A DNA stretch of 64,000 nucleotides from Pectobacterium versatile (GTDB taxonomy: Bacteria > Pseudomonadota > Gammaproteobacteria > Enterobacterales > Enterobacteriaceae). Of the stretch, positions 28,613 through 39,107 are shown one piece after another (within the stretch, counting starts at the first letter, position 1; every line of letters begins with the position of its first letter). A model generated the notes under the pieces. That model ran no database searches and was not told the DNA's origin. It worked only from the letters and a program-made list of their open reading frames with translations. A program made the translations under genes and the position numbers. The stretch is taken from assembly GCF_020166435.1 (NCBI RefSeq), contig NZ_JAINZP010000001.1, forward strand, positions 372,001-436,000, written 5' to 3'.

Positions 28613-30142
28613 ATGTGGATGAGAAGGAATCAAATCGTCAGGAAATTGACGTTAGGTGTGGTAACAACGGTGCTGGGGATGTCACTCAGCTTTTCAGCAT
28701 TATCCGCTACGCCGGTAGAAACGCATGGTCAGCTGTCCATCGAAAACGGGCGACTGGTGGATGAACAGGGGAAAAGGGTGCAACTGAGAGGGGTCAGTTC
28801 ACACGGTTTGCAGTGGTTTGGCGACTATGTCAACAAAGATTCGATGAAGTGGCTGCGCGATGACTGGGGGATTAATGTATTCCGCGTCGCCATGTACACG
28901 GCGGCGGATGGTTATATTTCGAATCCCTCCCTCGCCAATAAGGTAAAAGAGGCCGTTGCGGCGGCGCAAAGCCTCGGCGTTTACATCATCATCGACTGGC
29001 ATATCTTGTCGGATAACGATCCTAATATTTATAAAGCACAGGCAAAAACCTTCTTTGCCGAAATGGCTGGGCTGTATGGCAGCTCGCCGAACGTGATTTA
29101 TGAAATCGCCAATGAGCCAAACGGTGGCGTGACATGGAACGGACAGATTCGGCCTTATGCGCTGGAAGTGACTGACACCATCCGTAGCAAAGATCCCGAT
29201 AACCTCATTATCGTTGGTACGGGCACCTGGAGTCAGGATATCCACGATGCAGCGGATAATCAGCTACCCGATCCTAATACCCTTTACGCGCTGCATTTCT
29301 ATGCGGGTACGCACGGGCAGTTCCTGCGCGACCGTATTGACTATGCACAAAGCCGTGGCGCTGCGATTTTCGTCAGCGAGTGGGGCACAAGCGATGCATC
29401 CGGCAACGGCGGACCGTTCCTGCCTGAATCGCAGACCTGGATCGATTTCCTGAATAACCGTGGCGTAAGCTGGGTGAACTGGTCGCTTACCGATAAGTCA
29501 GAAGCGTCCGCCGCGCTGGCACCGGGGGCGAGCAAATCAGGTGGCTGGACGGAGCAGAATCTGTCTACGTCAGGCAAATTTGTCAGAGAGCAGACTCGTG
29601 CGGGTGCTGATCTGACTAATGGCGATAACGGTGGCGATACGCCGACTACCCCGACCACGCCAACTAACCCGGGTAACGGAACAACGGGTGACGTCGTGCT
29701 GCAATATCGTAATGTGGATAACAACCCGTCCGATGATGCGATTCGTATGGCCGTCAACATCAAAAATACCGGCAGTACGCCGATCAAACTGAGCGATCTG
29801 CAAGTACGTTACTACTTCCATGATGATGGCAAACCCGGCGCGAACCTCTTTGTTGACTGGGCGAACGTCGGCCCTAACAACATCGTGACCAGCACAGGGA
29901 CGCCAGCCGCCAGCACCGACAAAGCCAACCGCTATGTTCTGGTGACCTTCAGCAGCGGAGCCGGTTCCCTTCAGCCGGGCGCGGAAACTGGTGAAGTGCA
30001 GGTGCGTATCCACGCCGGTGACTGGAGCAATGTGAATGAAACCAACGACTATTCATACGGCGCTAACGTCACGAGCTACGCTAACTGGGATAAGATCACC
30101 GTGCACGATAAAGGCACGCTGGTATGGGGTGTGGAACCGTAA
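28613..30142 (+). CDS. celV: Secreted endoglucanase, GH5 with C-terminal CBM3 (CelV type)
   Basis: The 509-residue precursor has a signal peptide ([14 protein letters not shown]...FSALSA), a GH5 catalytic domain with the acid/base Glu in [10 protein letters not shown] and the nucleophile Glu in [10 protein letters not shown], a Thr/Pro/Asn/Gly linker ([14 protein letters not shown]), and a C-terminal CBM3-like domain ([34 protein letters not shown]). It matches CelV/Cel5 endoglucanases of Pectobacterium, secreted by the Out type II system to cut cellulose in plant walls. Two ATGs fit the ribosome site: 28613 (GGAG nine bases upstream) and 28619 (AAGGA eight bases upstream). The gene lies between pspF and sapA, which adjoin in E. 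coli, so it was inserted there or lost elsewhere. Confidence 0.92.
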   Translation: MWMRRNQIVRKLTLGVVTTVLGMSLSFSALSATPVETHGQLSIENGRLVDEQGKRVQLRGVSSHGLQWFGDYVNKDSMKWLRDDWGINVFRVAMYTAADGYISNPSLANKVKEAVAAAQSLGVYIIIDWHILSDNDPNIYKAQAKTFFAEMAGLYGSSPNVIYEIANEPNGGVTWNGQIRPYALEVTDTIRSKDPDNLIIVGTGTWSQDIHDAADNQLPDPNTLYALHFYAGTHGQFLRDRIDYAQSRGAAIFVSEWGTSDASGNGGPFLPESQTWIDFLNNRGVSWVNWSLTDKSEASAALAPGASKSGGWTEQNLSTSGKFVREQTRAGADLTNGDNGGDTPTTPTTPTNPGNGTTGDVVLQYRNVDNNPSDDAIRMAVNIKNTGSTPIKLSDLQVRYYFHDDGKPGANLFVDWANVGPNNIVTSTGTPAASTDKANRYVLVTFSSGAGSLQPGAETGEVQVRIHAGDWSNVNETNDYSYGANVTSYANWDKITVHDKGTLVWGVEP

Positions 30143-30179
30143 TCGTGAGTTGTTAACTTATTAAGCTATTGATTATCGT

Positions 30180-30206
30180 GCGGGCGTTAATTCGCCCGCA
30201 TTTTCT
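30180..30206. terminator. Terminator between convergent celV and pspF
   Basis: GCGGGCG (30180-30186) and CGCCCGC (30193-30199) form a seven-base stem followed by ATTTTCTTT. It sits between the two stop codons and best serves celV. Confidence 0.8.
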
Positions 30207-30216
30207 TTCCCGCCTC

Positions 30217-31206
30217 TTACTCATTCACCACAATATCGTGTTTCTTTAGCAATCCACGCAGTTGGTGATAGGTTAATCCCAGCAGTTCAGCAGCCTTACG
30301 CTGGTTAAATTTTGCCTGATTCAATGCCCGATCGATCAAGCCTTTCTCTTGTTCCAACAGCCACGGTTTCATCTCCAGCGGTAAATCCGGCTGGCCGATT
30401 ACCGTACGCGATGGCGTTTCCTGAACAGCTGGAGTTTGGCGGAAGGGGTTCAGAATGATGGCATCGAGAGGTTGCTCGCTGTCGCCGTGGCGATACACCG
30501 AACGTTCAACCACGTTTTTCAGCTCACGAATATTGCCCGGCCAGTCGTAATTCAGCAGCGTCTCGCGCGCGGCAGACGTAAAACCGGGAAACAGCGGCAG
30601 ATGCAATTCGCGGCACATTTGAATGGCAAAGTTATCCGCCAGCAACATGATGTCCTGTTGGCGTTCACGCAGCGGCGGAAGTTGCACAACATCAAAGGCC
30701 AGACGATCGAGCAGGTCCGCACGGAATTTACCGCTGGCGGCAAGCGCAGGCAGATCGTCGTTAGTTGCGCACACCAGACGCACATCAACCTGTAGCTGAT
30801 CTCGGCCACCGACACGCTCCAGCATGCCGTATTCGATCACTCGCAGTAATTTTTCCTGCACCAGCATTGGCGCAGTAGCCAGTTCATCCAAAAACAGCGT
30901 TCCGCCGTCAGCGCGTTCGAAGCGTCCCAGATGGCGTTTCTGCGCCCCTGTAAAAGCCCCCGCCTCATGACCAAATAGCTCGGAGTCGAGCAGATTCTCG
31001 TTGAGCGCCGCACAGTTGAGGGAAACGAACGGCCCTTGCCAACGCGGGGAAAGATAATGCAGACGGTTGGCGATCAGTTCTTTACCGGTACCGCGTTCGC
31101 CAATCACCAGCACAGGTTTATTCAGTTGTGCCAACTGCGACACCTGTTCCAGTACCTCCAGAAAGCTGTTGGCTTCGCCGAGCAGGTTCTCTTTTTCCTG
31201 AAGCAT
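30217..31206 (-). CDS. pspF: Phage shock operon activator PspF
   Basis: The 329-residue protein is a sigma-54 enhancer-binding protein without a receiver domain. The AAA+ domain carries Walker A GERGTGKE, the sigma-54 contact loop GAFTGAQ, Walker B GGTLFLDELA and the arginine-finger region; a Fis-type helix-turn-helix (NQRKAAELLGLTYHQLRGLLKK) ends the protein. It activates pspABC, which is transcribed divergently, and is held in check by PspA. The arrangement matches E. coli. Confidence 0.96.
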   Translation of the reverse strand: MLQEKENLLGEANSFLEVLEQVSQLAQLNKPVLVIGERGTGKELIANRLHYLSPRWQGPFVSLNCAALNENLLDSELFGHEAGAFTGAQKRHLGRFERADGGTLFLDELATAPMLVQEKLLRVIEYGMLERVGGRDQLQVDVRLVCATNDDLPALAASGKFRADLLDRLAFDVVQLPPLRERQQDIMLLADNFAIQMCRELHLPLFPGFTSAARETLLNYDWPGNIRELKNVVERSVYRHGDSEQPLDAIILNPFRQTPAVQETPSRTVIGQPDLPLEMKPWLLEQEKGLIDRALNQAKFNQRKAAELLGLTYHQLRGLLKKHDIVVNE

Positions 31207-31324
31207 GATGTTCCACCGTGTTATTTTTACTAACTGTTAGCATATTTGACTAATCTAACGGAAAGGGAAAAATAGTCAAAATTATCTATTCTTTTATTTT
31301 CAGTCGGTTAAATGAAATTAAAAG

Positions 31325-31341
31325 TTGGCATGCTTATTGAT
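31325..31341 (+). promoter_or_regulatory. Sigma-54 promoter of pspABC
   Basis: TTGGCATGCTTATTGAT fits the -24/-12 consensus (TGGCACG-N4-TTGCW) with GG at -24 and TTGAT at -12, about 85 bases before the pspA start. The pspF-pspA gap (31207-31421) should also hold PspF enhancer and IHF sites. Confidence 0.85.
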
Positions 31342-31421
31342 ATATCTATAGTGAGATCGCGACTGGCTCGGTTGGTCACGGTGATAAATCAGACGCTGGA
31401 AATCATGAAGAGGATGTAATT

Positions 31422-32087
31422 ATGGGTATTTTTTCTCGTTTTGCCGACATCGTGAACGCCAACATCAATTCTTTGCTGGATAAAGCTGAAGATCCGCAGA
31501 AATTGGTGCGGCTGATGATTCAGGAAATGGAAGATACGCTGGTTGAAGTGCGTTCAACCTCAGCGCGGGCGTTGGCAGAAAAGAAACAGATTGCCCGCCG
31601 AATTGAACAAGCGCACGGTCAGCAGGAGCAGTGGCAGGAAAAAGCCGAGCTGGCGCTGCGTAAAGATAAGGACGATCTGGCTCGTGCGGCGCTGATTGAA
31701 AAGCAGAAGCTGACCGACCTGATCGCGGTGTTGCAGCATGAAGCCGAAAGCGTGGACGAAACGCTGGAGCGGATGAAGCGTGAAATCGGCGAGCTGGAAA
31801 ACAAATTAAGCGAAACCCGTGCTCGCCAGCAGGCGCTGACGCTGCGCCATCAGGCTGCGGCATCGTCACGCGATGTGCGCCGCCAGTTGGATAGCGGCAA
31901 ACTGGATGAAGCCATGGCGCGTTTCGATCAGTTCGAACGCCGTATCGACACGATGGAAGCGGAAGCGGAAAGCCACGGGTTGGGGAAACAAAAATCGCTG
32001 GATCAGCAGTTTGCCGAGCTGAAAGCGGACGATGAAATCAGCGCGCAGTTGGCGGCACTTAAGGCTAAAGTTAAGCCAGCAGAGTAA
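31422..32087 (+). CDS. pspA: Phage shock protein PspA
   Basis: The 221-residue protein is almost entirely alpha-helical coiled coil (PspA/IM30, ESCRT-III related), starting [20 protein letters not shown] with the amphipathic helix that binds membrane. It inhibits PspF in unstressed cells and, when the proton gradient or inner membrane is damaged, assembles on the membrane to stabilise it. It is the first gene of pspABC behind a sigma-54 promoter. Confidence 0.97.
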   Translation: MGIFSRFADIVNANINSLLDKAEDPQKLVRLMIQEMEDTLVEVRSTSARALAEKKQIARRIEQAHGQQEQWQEKAELALRKDKDDLARAALIEKQKLTDLIAVLQHEAESVDETLERMKREIGELENKLSETRARQQALTLRHQAAASSRDVRRQLDSGKLDEAMARFDQFERRIDTMEAEAESHGLGKQKSLDQQFAELKADDEISAQLAALKAKVKPAE

Positions 32088-32174
32088 AGAGTCATAAGCG
32101 CGTAAACGCTATCGGATGGGCTGTCGTTAGAAAACGGCAGCCACCGACGTGTGAATAATAACTAAGGAGACACA

Positions 32175-32399
32175 ATGAGTGCGTTGTTTCTTGCCATTCC
32201 GCTGACCATTTTCATGTTGTTTGTGGCACCGATATGGCTTTGGCTACATTACAGTCAGCGTAAAAACAGTGCTCAACTGGGACAAAACGATATGCAACGT
32301 CTCACACGTTTAACGGAAGAATCCACCCGTATGCGTGAGCGTATCAGAGCGCTGGAAGACATTCTGGATGCAGAACACCCGGACTGGAGAAAGTCGTAA
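32175..32399 (+). CDS. pspB: Phage shock protein PspB
   Basis: The 74-residue protein has one N-terminal membrane segment (ALFLAIPLTIFMLFVAPIWLW read in two halves) and a cytoplasmic leucine-zipper-like tail ending EHPDWRKS. With PspC it senses envelope stress and binds PspA, freeing PspF. AAGGAG precedes the start. The stop overlaps the pspC start in TAATG. Confidence 0.95.
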   Translation: MSALFLAIPLTIFMLFVAPIWLWLHYSQRKNSAQLGQNDMQRLTRLTEESTRMRERIRALEDILDAEHPDWRKS

Positions 32400-32764
32400 T
32401 GAAAAATACGTGGTCAGGTAAAACGTTATACCGCATACCGGAAGAAGGCATGCTGAAAGGGGTTTGCGCTGGTTTAGCACGTTACTTTGACGTACCAGTG
32501 AAACTCGTGCGGCTGATTACGGTGCTGTCGATATTTTTCGGCCTGTTCTTTTTCACCATGGTGGCCTACATCATTCTGACCTTTATGCTCGACCCGGCTC
32601 CGGCGGGAATGGGGTTTGAGGATGAAAAAGCGGCTCGCACACCCAGCCAACTGCTGAATGAAGCGGATGCGACCTTGCAGGCCAGCGAACAGCGCTTGCG
32701 CAACATTGAACGCTATGTCACCTCGGATACGTTTGGTGTTCAGAACCGCTTTCGTCACCTGTAA
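32399..32764 (+). CDS. pspC: Phage shock protein PspC
   Basis: The 121-residue inner-membrane protein has the PspC domain (LYRIPEEGMLKGVCAGLARY, then a hydrophobic segment ITVLSIFFGLFFFTMVAYII) and a C-terminal segment with RLRNIERYVTSD. It works with PspB as a stress sensor. The 200-base gap before ycjX is too short for a PspD of normal length, so pspD (present in E. coli) is absent here. Confidence 0.95.
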   Translation: MKNTWSGKTLYRIPEEGMLKGVCAGLARYFDVPVKLVRLITVLSIFFGLFFFTMVAYIILTFMLDPAPAGMGFEDEKAARTPSQLLNEADATLQASEQRLRNIERYVTSDTFGVQNRFRHL

Positions 32765-32963
32765 TTTTTCATCGGTTGTGACATTCATGAGTTATAGCCG
32801 CCGCAGAGACGTTGTCCATAAGATTCATAGTGGATAACGTTTGCACTGCTTTTTTCTCCGCAATCAATGCGGTAGCCTGAATGCGCTTTCGTAACTACCT
32901 ACTCGCAGCTACACGCTTTTTCAACCACACGCTTTGGCAACTACAGGAGTGATGGATCATTCA

Positions 32964-34361
32964 ATGAGTCGACTACAGAACGAAATTAACTCACTGGTCA
33001 ATCGCGGCGTGGATCGCCACCTGCGGATTGCCGTCACCGGGTTGAGCCGCAGTGGCAAAACCGCGTTTATCACCGCGTTCGTCAATCAATTATTGAATAC
33101 CCACAGCGGTGCACATCTGCCGATGTTTTCCCCCGTGCGTGAAGAGCGTTTGCTGGGTGTGAAACGCGTGCCGCAGCGCGATCTGGGCGTGCCACGTTTT
33201 GCCTATGATGAAGGCATGGCGGCGCTGTATGGTTCCCCGCCGGGTTGGCCGACGCCGACGCGCGGCGTGAGTGAGATTCGTCTGGCGCTGCGCTATCGCT
33301 CCAAGGATTCGCTGCTTCGTCACTTTAAAGACACCTCGACGCTCTATCTGGAAATTGTCGATTACCCCGGCGAGTGGCTGCTGGATCTGCCGCTGCTGGA
33401 GCAGACCTATCTAAGCTGGTCGCAGCAGATGAGCGGCTTGCTGCAAGGAGGACGCATTGAATGGGCGAAACCTTGGCTGGCGCTGTGCGAGAAAATCGAT
33501 CCGTTGGCCCCGGCCGATGAAAACCTGCTTGCCGAGGTGGCGCAGGCCTACACCGACTATCTGCACCGTTGCAAACAGGAAGGACTGCACTTTATTCAGC
33601 CAGGCCGATTTGTGCTGCCGGGCGATCTGGCGGGCGCGCCGGTGCTGCAATTCTTCCCTTGGCCGCAGGTGAATAATATCGGTGAAGCCAAGCTGGCGCA
33701 GGCGGATGAGAAAACCAACATCGGCATGCTGCGCAAGCGTTTTGATTATTACTGTCAGTCGGTCGTCAAAGGATTTTATAAGGATCACTTTGTGCGCTTC
33801 GATCGGCAGATTGTTCTGGTCGATTGCCTGCAACCGCTCAATAGCGGCATTCATGCGTTTAACGATATGCGGCTGGCGCTGACCCAACTAATGCAAAGTT
33901 TTCATTACGGGAAGCGCACGCTGTTCCGGCGTTTGTTCTCGCCTTGCATCGACAAGCTGATGTTTGCGGCGAGTAAAGCGGATCACATTACCGCCGACCA
34001 GCACGCCAATCTGGTGTCGTTGCTTCAGCAATTGGTGCAAGAGGCGTGGCAGAACGCCGCGTTTGAAGGCATCGATATGCGCTGTGAAGGTATTGCGTCG
34101 ATCCAGTCAACGCAGAGCGGGATGGTCGATCATCAGGGACAGAAAATTCCAGCGCTGAAAGGGCATCGACTCAGCGACGGTCAGCCATTGACCGTCTATC
34201 CCGGTGAAGTGCCTGCGCGTTTACCAAGTGCGGCATTCTGGCAAACGCAGGGCTTCCACTTCGATCAATTTCGTCCGCGAGAAATGACGGTAGACGCGCC
34301 GTTGCCGCATATCCGGTTGGATACGGTCATGGACTTTCTGTTAAAGGATAAATTGCGATGA
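32964..34361 (+). CDS. ycjX: YcjX family P-loop protein
   Basis: The 465 residues equal E. coli YcjX in length and match it nearly end to end ([40 protein letters not shown]). It has a Walker A GLSRSGKT and a Walker-B-like DYPGEW, so it is a nucleoside-triphosphate-binding, GTPase-like protein. Its role is unclear; it is often co-regulated with psp. I set the start at 32964 by length with E. coli. ATG at 32952 is the alternative but leaves only two bases after AGGAG. It overlaps ycjF by four bases. Confidence 0.92.
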   Translation: MSRLQNEINSLVNRGVDRHLRIAVTGLSRSGKTAFITAFVNQLLNTHSGAHLPMFSPVREERLLGVKRVPQRDLGVPRFAYDEGMAALYGSPPGWPTPTRGVSEIRLALRYRSKDSLLRHFKDTSTLYLEIVDYPGEWLLDLPLLEQTYLSWSQQMSGLLQGGRIEWAKPWLALCEKIDPLAPADENLLAEVAQAYTDYLHRCKQEGLHFIQPGRFVLPGDLAGAPVLQFFPWPQVNNIGEAKLAQADEKTNIGMLRKRFDYYCQSVVKGFYKDHFVRFDRQIVLVDCLQPLNSGIHAFNDMRLALTQLMQSFHYGKRTLFRRLFSPCIDKLMFAASKADHITADQHANLVSLLQQLVQEAWQNAAFEGIDMRCEGIASIQSTQSGMVDHQGQKIPALKGHRLSDGQPLTVYPGEVPARLPSAAFWQTQGFHFDQFRPREMTVDAPLPHIRLDTVMDFLLKDKLR

Positions 34362-35401
34362 ACGAGCCACTGAAACCCCGCGTCACGTTCGATGACGTCT
34401 CACCGCAAGAGCCACAGCCGCAGTTGCGTGCCGGGTTGGCATTTGACGAGCAGAGCGGCACGCCATTTTCCCCGATCAGCCGCGAAGAAGAAGTGCCAGA
34501 AGAAGGCGTGGCGGAAGAGGCGATCAGCGCGGCGCTGCGGCCGAAGCGCAGCCTGTGGCGGCGTATGGTGATGGCGGGGATCGGGCTGTTTGGCATCAGC
34601 GCGCTGGCGCAGGGCGTGCAGTCGCTGCACAGCGCCTGGGTTCAGCAGGACTGGATTGCGCTGGGTGGCATTACCGCAGGTAGCCTGATTGTGGCGGCGG
34701 GCGTTGGCTCGCTGGCTGTCGAGTGGCGGCGGCTTTATCGTTTGAGAGAACGGGCGGAAGAACGTGATGTGGCTCGCGATTTGTTGCACAGTCACGGTGT
34801 GGGGCGCGGGCGCGAATTCTGTGAAAAACTGGCACGGCAGGCAGGATTGGATAGCGGTCATCCGGCGATACAGCGTTGGCAGGCTTCACTCCACGAAACT
34901 CACAATGACCGCGAAGTGCTGGAGCTTTATGCGCGTCTGGTTCAGCCCGTACTGGATACGCAGGCGCGGCGTGAAATTAGCCGCTCGGCAGCAGAATCCA
35001 CCTTGATGATCGCCGTCAGTCCGCTGGCGCTGGTGGATATGGCCTTTATTGCTTGGCGCAATCTGCGCTTGATTAATCGTATTGCCGCGTTGTATGGCAT
35101 CGAACTTGGCTATTTCAGTCGTATTCGCCTGTTCCGACTGGTGCTGGTCAATATCGCGTTTGCTGGCGCATCAGAGCTGGTGCGGGAAATTGGCATGGAC
35201 TGGATGTCGCAGGATCTTGCAGCACGGCTATCAGCCCGTGCAGCACAGGGTATTGGCGCAGGGCTGCTGACTGCACGCTTGGGTATCAAAGCGATGGAAC
35301 TGTGCCGCCCGCTGCCGTGGCTGGATGATAAACCGCGCCTTGGTGATTTCCGCCGCGAGTTGATTGGTCAGGTGAAAGAAACGCTGCAAAAAGGGCGTTA
35401 G
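34358..35401 (+). CDS. ycjF: YcjF family inner-membrane protein
   Basis: The 347-residue protein has an acidic, proline-containing cytoplasmic N-terminus ([19 protein letters not shown]), two membrane segments near residues 70-125, and a C-terminal DUF697-type domain. It matches the E. coli YcjF family (about 350 residues). It is coupled to ycjX through an ATGA overlap, suggesting a common function. No enzymatic motif is seen. Confidence 0.9.
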   Translation: MNEPLKPRVTFDDVSPQEPQPQLRAGLAFDEQSGTPFSPISREEEVPEEGVAEEAISAALRPKRSLWRRMVMAGIGLFGISALAQGVQSLHSAWVQQDWIALGGITAGSLIVAAGVGSLAVEWRRLYRLRERAEERDVARDLLHSHGVGRGREFCEKLARQAGLDSGHPAIQRWQASLHETHNDREVLELYARLVQPVLDTQARREISRSAAESTLMIAVSPLALVDMAFIAWRNLRLINRIAALYGIELGYFSRIRLFRLVLVNIAFAGASELVREIGMDWMSQDLAARLSARAAQGIGAGLLTARLGIKAMELCRPLPWLDDKPRLGDFRRELIGQVKETLQKGR

Positions 35402-35425
35402 GGGTGAAGACGATGGTGCAGGTAG

Positions 35426-36768
35426 TGTGCCATCGTCGTTTATCGTTGCTTACCTGCCAGCGCACAGCTGGTACTGGCACCCACCGATGCGGAACGTTAC
35501 GCGCAAAACAGCTTCCCTGAATATCTCGAATTACTCACGTTGCCAAATGATGCTGCCGTGCCTGCGGATATCCAGCGTAATACCGACTGGCTGGAAAAGG
35601 CTTTTCAGAAGCGTGGCTTCTCCACGCAACAGCTGACAAATGGTGATAAACCGCTGGTTTATGCTGAGCTGGGCACGCCAAAAACCGATCGTGAACCCAT
35701 CTTGTTCTACATGCATTTTGACGGCCAGCCCGTGAATACGACCGAATGGCAAACGCTGCCTGAGTTACGTCTTCTGACAGGGGATATCAATCCAGAATGG
35801 TGCCTCTTTGCCCATGCCTCGGCTGATGATAAAGGGCCGATTGTCATGTTTCTCGCGGTCATGGCCGACAACCTGACGCTGCTGAAAAGCGACGGCATGG
35901 TGATTTATGACGGCGCGATGCCGTCTAGCAACCGCCCTGGCATCAACTTTGGCAATCGTGGGTCAATCCAGATCGATATGACGGTTTTTGGTGCGAACGC
36001 GGCGGCGCACAGTGGCGGCTATGGCAATGTCATTCCCAATCCGGTGCAAAACTTGGCTACGTTGTTGGCCAGCATGAAAGATGCGGATGGTAAGGTCACC
36101 ATCCCCGGTTACTATGACCGCGTCACGCTTAGCGATAGCGATAAAAAACAGGTGGCGGAGACCGCCCCTCCTGCTGGCGCGTTGGAAAAACGCTTTGGTA
36201 TTGCGCGGCTAGAGAATGTCGCCAGCAATGCGGCAGAGGCGGTGCAATATCCTTCGCTGGATATTCTCGGCATTAAAGCGGGCGATACGGGCAAAAAAGC
36301 GTCGAATGCCATTCCGTCAACCGCAACGGCTAGCGTGAATATTCGCACCGTGCCGGAAACGCCGCCGGATGATATGTATGCGTTGTTACGCCAGTATATC
36401 GCCAGCAAAGGCTTTCATATCATTGCCGGTGAAGCACCAACACAGGCCGAACGCGAACAGTATCCGCACCTGATTTCCCTGAACCTGACGGCCTATCCGA
36501 GCAGCGCCTATGCAACGAGAACGGAGATCGACTCCCCGCTGGGTCACTGGGCCGTCGCGCGCGCGGTATCGCACCGGAGAAGAATCGTATGATGGGCGGG
36601 ACGCTGCCGATGAGCGGCGTGGTCAGCGTATTGAAAGTGCCTTACGTCATCGTTCCTCTGGTGAATGCCGATAATAATCAGCATAGTTTTGATGAAAATT
36701 TACGCCTCGGTAACTATCTGGAAGGCATTCGAACCATTGTGGCGATGGCAACGATGCCGCTGTCTTAA
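35426..36768 (+). pseudogene. M20-family metallopeptidase, degraded
   Basis: Most of an M20 peptidase can be read (FYMHFDGQPVN and HASADDKGP with metal-binding His and Asp, then HSGGYGNVIPNP in the dimerisation domain). Two lesions are visible. The 5' end lacks a start codon and signal peptide: the frame runs back only to a TAG at 35423-35425, with remnants of a signal (CLPASAQLVLAPTDAERYAQ). Near 36565 a one-base shift moves the C-terminus (IAPEKNRMMGGTLPMSGVV... to TMPLS) out of frame; the original frame instead ends at 36592. It follows ycjF and precedes tyrR. The homologous intact enzyme would be an exported zinc dipeptidase. Confidence 0.85.
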
Positions 36769-36904
36769 CCCCGTTTCGTCATTGACGTGGAAAAAACATA
36801 CAGATGTGTCAACTTTTGCTGCCACCTTACTTCATCCGGTGCAAACGAAAGGGTATTATCAATAGCAATAGCCATGTCGTGTCTCTTGAAGAAGGTAGCC
36901 GTTG

Positions 36905-38473
36905 ATGCATCTGGAAGTGATTTGTGAAGACCGCATTGGTATGGTCCGTGAACTGTTAGATTTACTTGCGTCACGTAATATTGATTTACGTGGCATTGAA
37001 ATTGCGTCTATTGGTCGTATCTACCTCAATTTTGCCACCCTCGATTTTGATGATTTCCGTCTGCTGATGACGGAAATCCGCCGTATTGAAAGCGTTAGCG
37101 ATGTGCGTACCGTGGCGTTCATGCCCTCTGAACGTGAACATCGGGCGTTGAATGCGCTGCTGGAATCGATGCCTGAACCCGTATTCTCGTTGGATATGAA
37201 AGGAAAGTTGGAGCTGTTTAACCCTGCCGCGTTGGCGCTGTTTGAACAATCGGCAGAGACCATCAGCGAATTAACGATTGGCAGCATGATCCCCAGTTTC
37301 AATTTTGCCAGTTGGCTGGAAAAGAACAGCGCTGTCGTGGCGGAGCGTGTGGTGATTCGCGGTCAGGATTTCTTGCTGGAAATGACGCCAGTCCGTCTGG
37401 AAGATGATGCCGGGAAAGTGGCAACGGCGGGCGCGCTGGTGATGCTGAAATCGGCCGCTCGCATGGGCCGACAGTTGCAGAATCTCGCCGTGAACGATGA
37501 AAATGAATTCGATCATATCGTGGCTGTGAGTCCGAAAATGCGTCAGGTGGTTGAGCAGGCGCGCAAATTAGCAATGCTGGACGCGCCGCTGCTGATCGTG
37601 GGCGACACGGGGACGGGCAAAGATATGTTGGCGCGTGCCTGCCACCTGCGCGGGCCGCGTGGCAAGAATCCTTTCCTGGCACTGAACTGCGCGGCGTTAC
37701 CCGATGATGTGATGGAGAGCGAGCTGTTCGGCCATGCGCCCGGCGCGTATCTCAATGCGCAGGAAGGCAAGAAAGGCTTCTTCGAACAGGCGAACGGTGG
37801 GTCGGTTCTGCTGGATGAAGTTGGTGAAATGTCGGCACAGATGCAGACCAAATTGCTGCGTTTCCTGAATGACGGAACATTCCGCCGCGTCGGTGAAGAT
37901 CACGAAGTCCATGTCGATGTGCGAGTGATTTGCGCGACCAAGAAAAATTTATTGGAACTGGTGCAGCGCGGTGAGTTCCGGGAGGATCTTTATTATCGCC
38001 TCAATGTACTCACGCTGATGTTACCGCCGCTGCGCGAACGTCCGGCGGATATTATGCCGCTGGCCGAGCTTTTCGTGGCGCGCTTTGCCGACGAACAGGG
38101 GATTTCGCGTCCCAAATTGGCCGCAGATGTGGAACATTTCCTGCCGCAGTACGGCTGGCCGGGTAACGTTCGTCAATTGAGAAATACCATTTATCGGGCG
38201 CTGACGCAGTTGGAAGGTAACGAACTGCATATGCAGGACATCGATCTCCCGGCGTTTTCGATTGATGTGCCGCAAGATGAAACCCTGCTTGATGGCTCGC
38301 TGGACGACATCAACAAGCGCTTCGAGCGCTCCGTGCTGACCCGCCTTTATCAATCCTATCCAAGCACACGCAAACTGGCGAAACGCTTAGGGGTATCGCA
38401 CACGGCGATAGCCAACAAACTGCGGGAATATGGGCTCAGCCAACGCAAATCGGCGGGGGATGACGAGGAGTAA
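36905..38473 (+). CDS. tyrR: Aromatic amino acid regulator TyrR
   Basis: The 522-residue protein has an N-terminal ACT domain (HLEVICEDRIGMVRELLDL), a PAS domain (about 80-190), a sigma-54-type AAA+ domain with Walker A GDTGTGKD, and a C-terminal helix-turn-helix (RKLAKRLGVSHTAIANKLREYG). TyrR represses or activates aromatic amino acid genes with Tyr, Phe or Trp, acting on sigma-70 promoters. Where PspF in this same window has GAFTGAQ, this TyrR reads GAYLNAQ; E. coli TyrR lacks the loop altogether. I chose ATG 36905; TTG 36902 is adjacent. A terminator lies after the stop. Confidence 0.95.
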   Translation: MHLEVICEDRIGMVRELLDLLASRNIDLRGIEIASIGRIYLNFATLDFDDFRLLMTEIRRIESVSDVRTVAFMPSEREHRALNALLESMPEPVFSLDMKGKLELFNPAALALFEQSAETISELTIGSMIPSFNFASWLEKNSAVVAERVVIRGQDFLLEMTPVRLEDDAGKVATAGALVMLKSAARMGRQLQNLAVNDENEFDHIVAVSPKMRQVVEQARKLAMLDAPLLIVGDTGTGKDMLARACHLRGPRGKNPFLALNCAALPDDVMESELFGHAPGAYLNAQEGKKGFFEQANGGSVLLDEVGEMSAQMQTKLLRFLNDGTFRRVGEDHEVHVDVRVICATKKNLLELVQRGEFREDLYYRLNVLTLMLPPLRERPADIMPLAELFVARFADEQGISRPKLAADVEHFLPQYGWPGNVRQLRNTIYRALTQLEGNELHMQDIDLPAFSIDVPQDETLLDGSLDDINKRFERSVLTRLYQSYPSTRKLAKRLGVSHTAIANKLREYGLSQRKSAGDDEE

Positions 38474-38480
38474 ATAACAA

Positions 38481-38506
38481 AACGGCTGCTTGCGCAGCCG
38501 TTTTTC
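38481..38506. terminator. Terminator between convergent tyrR and tpx
   Basis: AACGGCTGC (38481-38489) and GCAGCCGTT (38494-38502) form a nine-base stem followed by TTTTT. AAC runs on the other side make it usable for tpx too. Confidence 0.88.
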
Positions 38507-38524
38507 ACGTAATGCCAGTGTCGC

Positions 38525-39028
38525 TTATTTCAGAACAGCCAGTGCTGCGTCGTAGTCTGGTTCAGTGGTGATTTCGTTCACCAGTTCGCTATGCAGCACG
38601 TTGTCGTTTTCATCCAGTACGACAACCGCGCGAGCGGTCAGGCCTTTCAGCGCGCCATCAGCAATAGCAACGCCATAGTTTTCTTTAAACTCACCGCCAC
38701 GCAGGGTAGACAGCACAACGACGTTGTTCAGACCTTCCGCGCCGCAAAAGCGGGACTGCGCGAACGGCAGATCGGAAGAGATACACAGAACAACGGTGTT
38801 ATCCAGTTCAGAACCCAGTTGGTTGAATTTGCGCACGGACGCGGCACAAACACCGGTATCGATGCTTGGGAAAATATTCAGGATTTTGCGCTTGCCAGCA
38901 TAGTTGCTCAGCGGGGTATCGGACAGATCTTTAGCCACCAGAGTAAATGCTGGGGCTTTGCTTCCTTTGGCTGGGAATGACCCTGCTACTGGCACAGGAT
39001 TGCCTTGAAAATGTACGTTCTGTGACAT
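38525..39028 (-). CDS. tpx: Thiol peroxidase Tpx
   Basis: The 167-residue protein is an atypical 2-Cys peroxiredoxin. The peroxidatic Cys is residue 61 in [16 protein letters not shown], the resolving Cys about residue 94 in [10 protein letters not shown]. It reduces hydrogen peroxide and lipid hydroperoxides using thioredoxin. AAGGA precedes the start. It lies next to tyrR as in E. coli. Confidence 0.97.
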   Translation of the reverse strand: MSQNVHFQGNPVPVAGSFPAKGSKAPAFTLVAKDLSDTPLSNYAGKRKILNIFPSIDTGVCAASVRKFNQLGSELDNTVVLCISSDLPFAQSRFCGAEGLNNVVVLSTLRGGEFKENYGVAIADGALKGLTARAVVVLDENDNVLHSELVNEITTEPDYDAALAVLK

Positions 39029-39107
39029 GTTTGCGTCCTTAATTACAGGTGATTAACACGCTGCTCAGTTTAGGGCAACATTAGCAACATTGGTATAAAA
39101 ATTACGA

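Noticed and set aside
32765-32951. Search for pspD between pspC and ycjX
   Set aside because: The gap is shorter than the usual gene and contains only a frame of about 16 codons.
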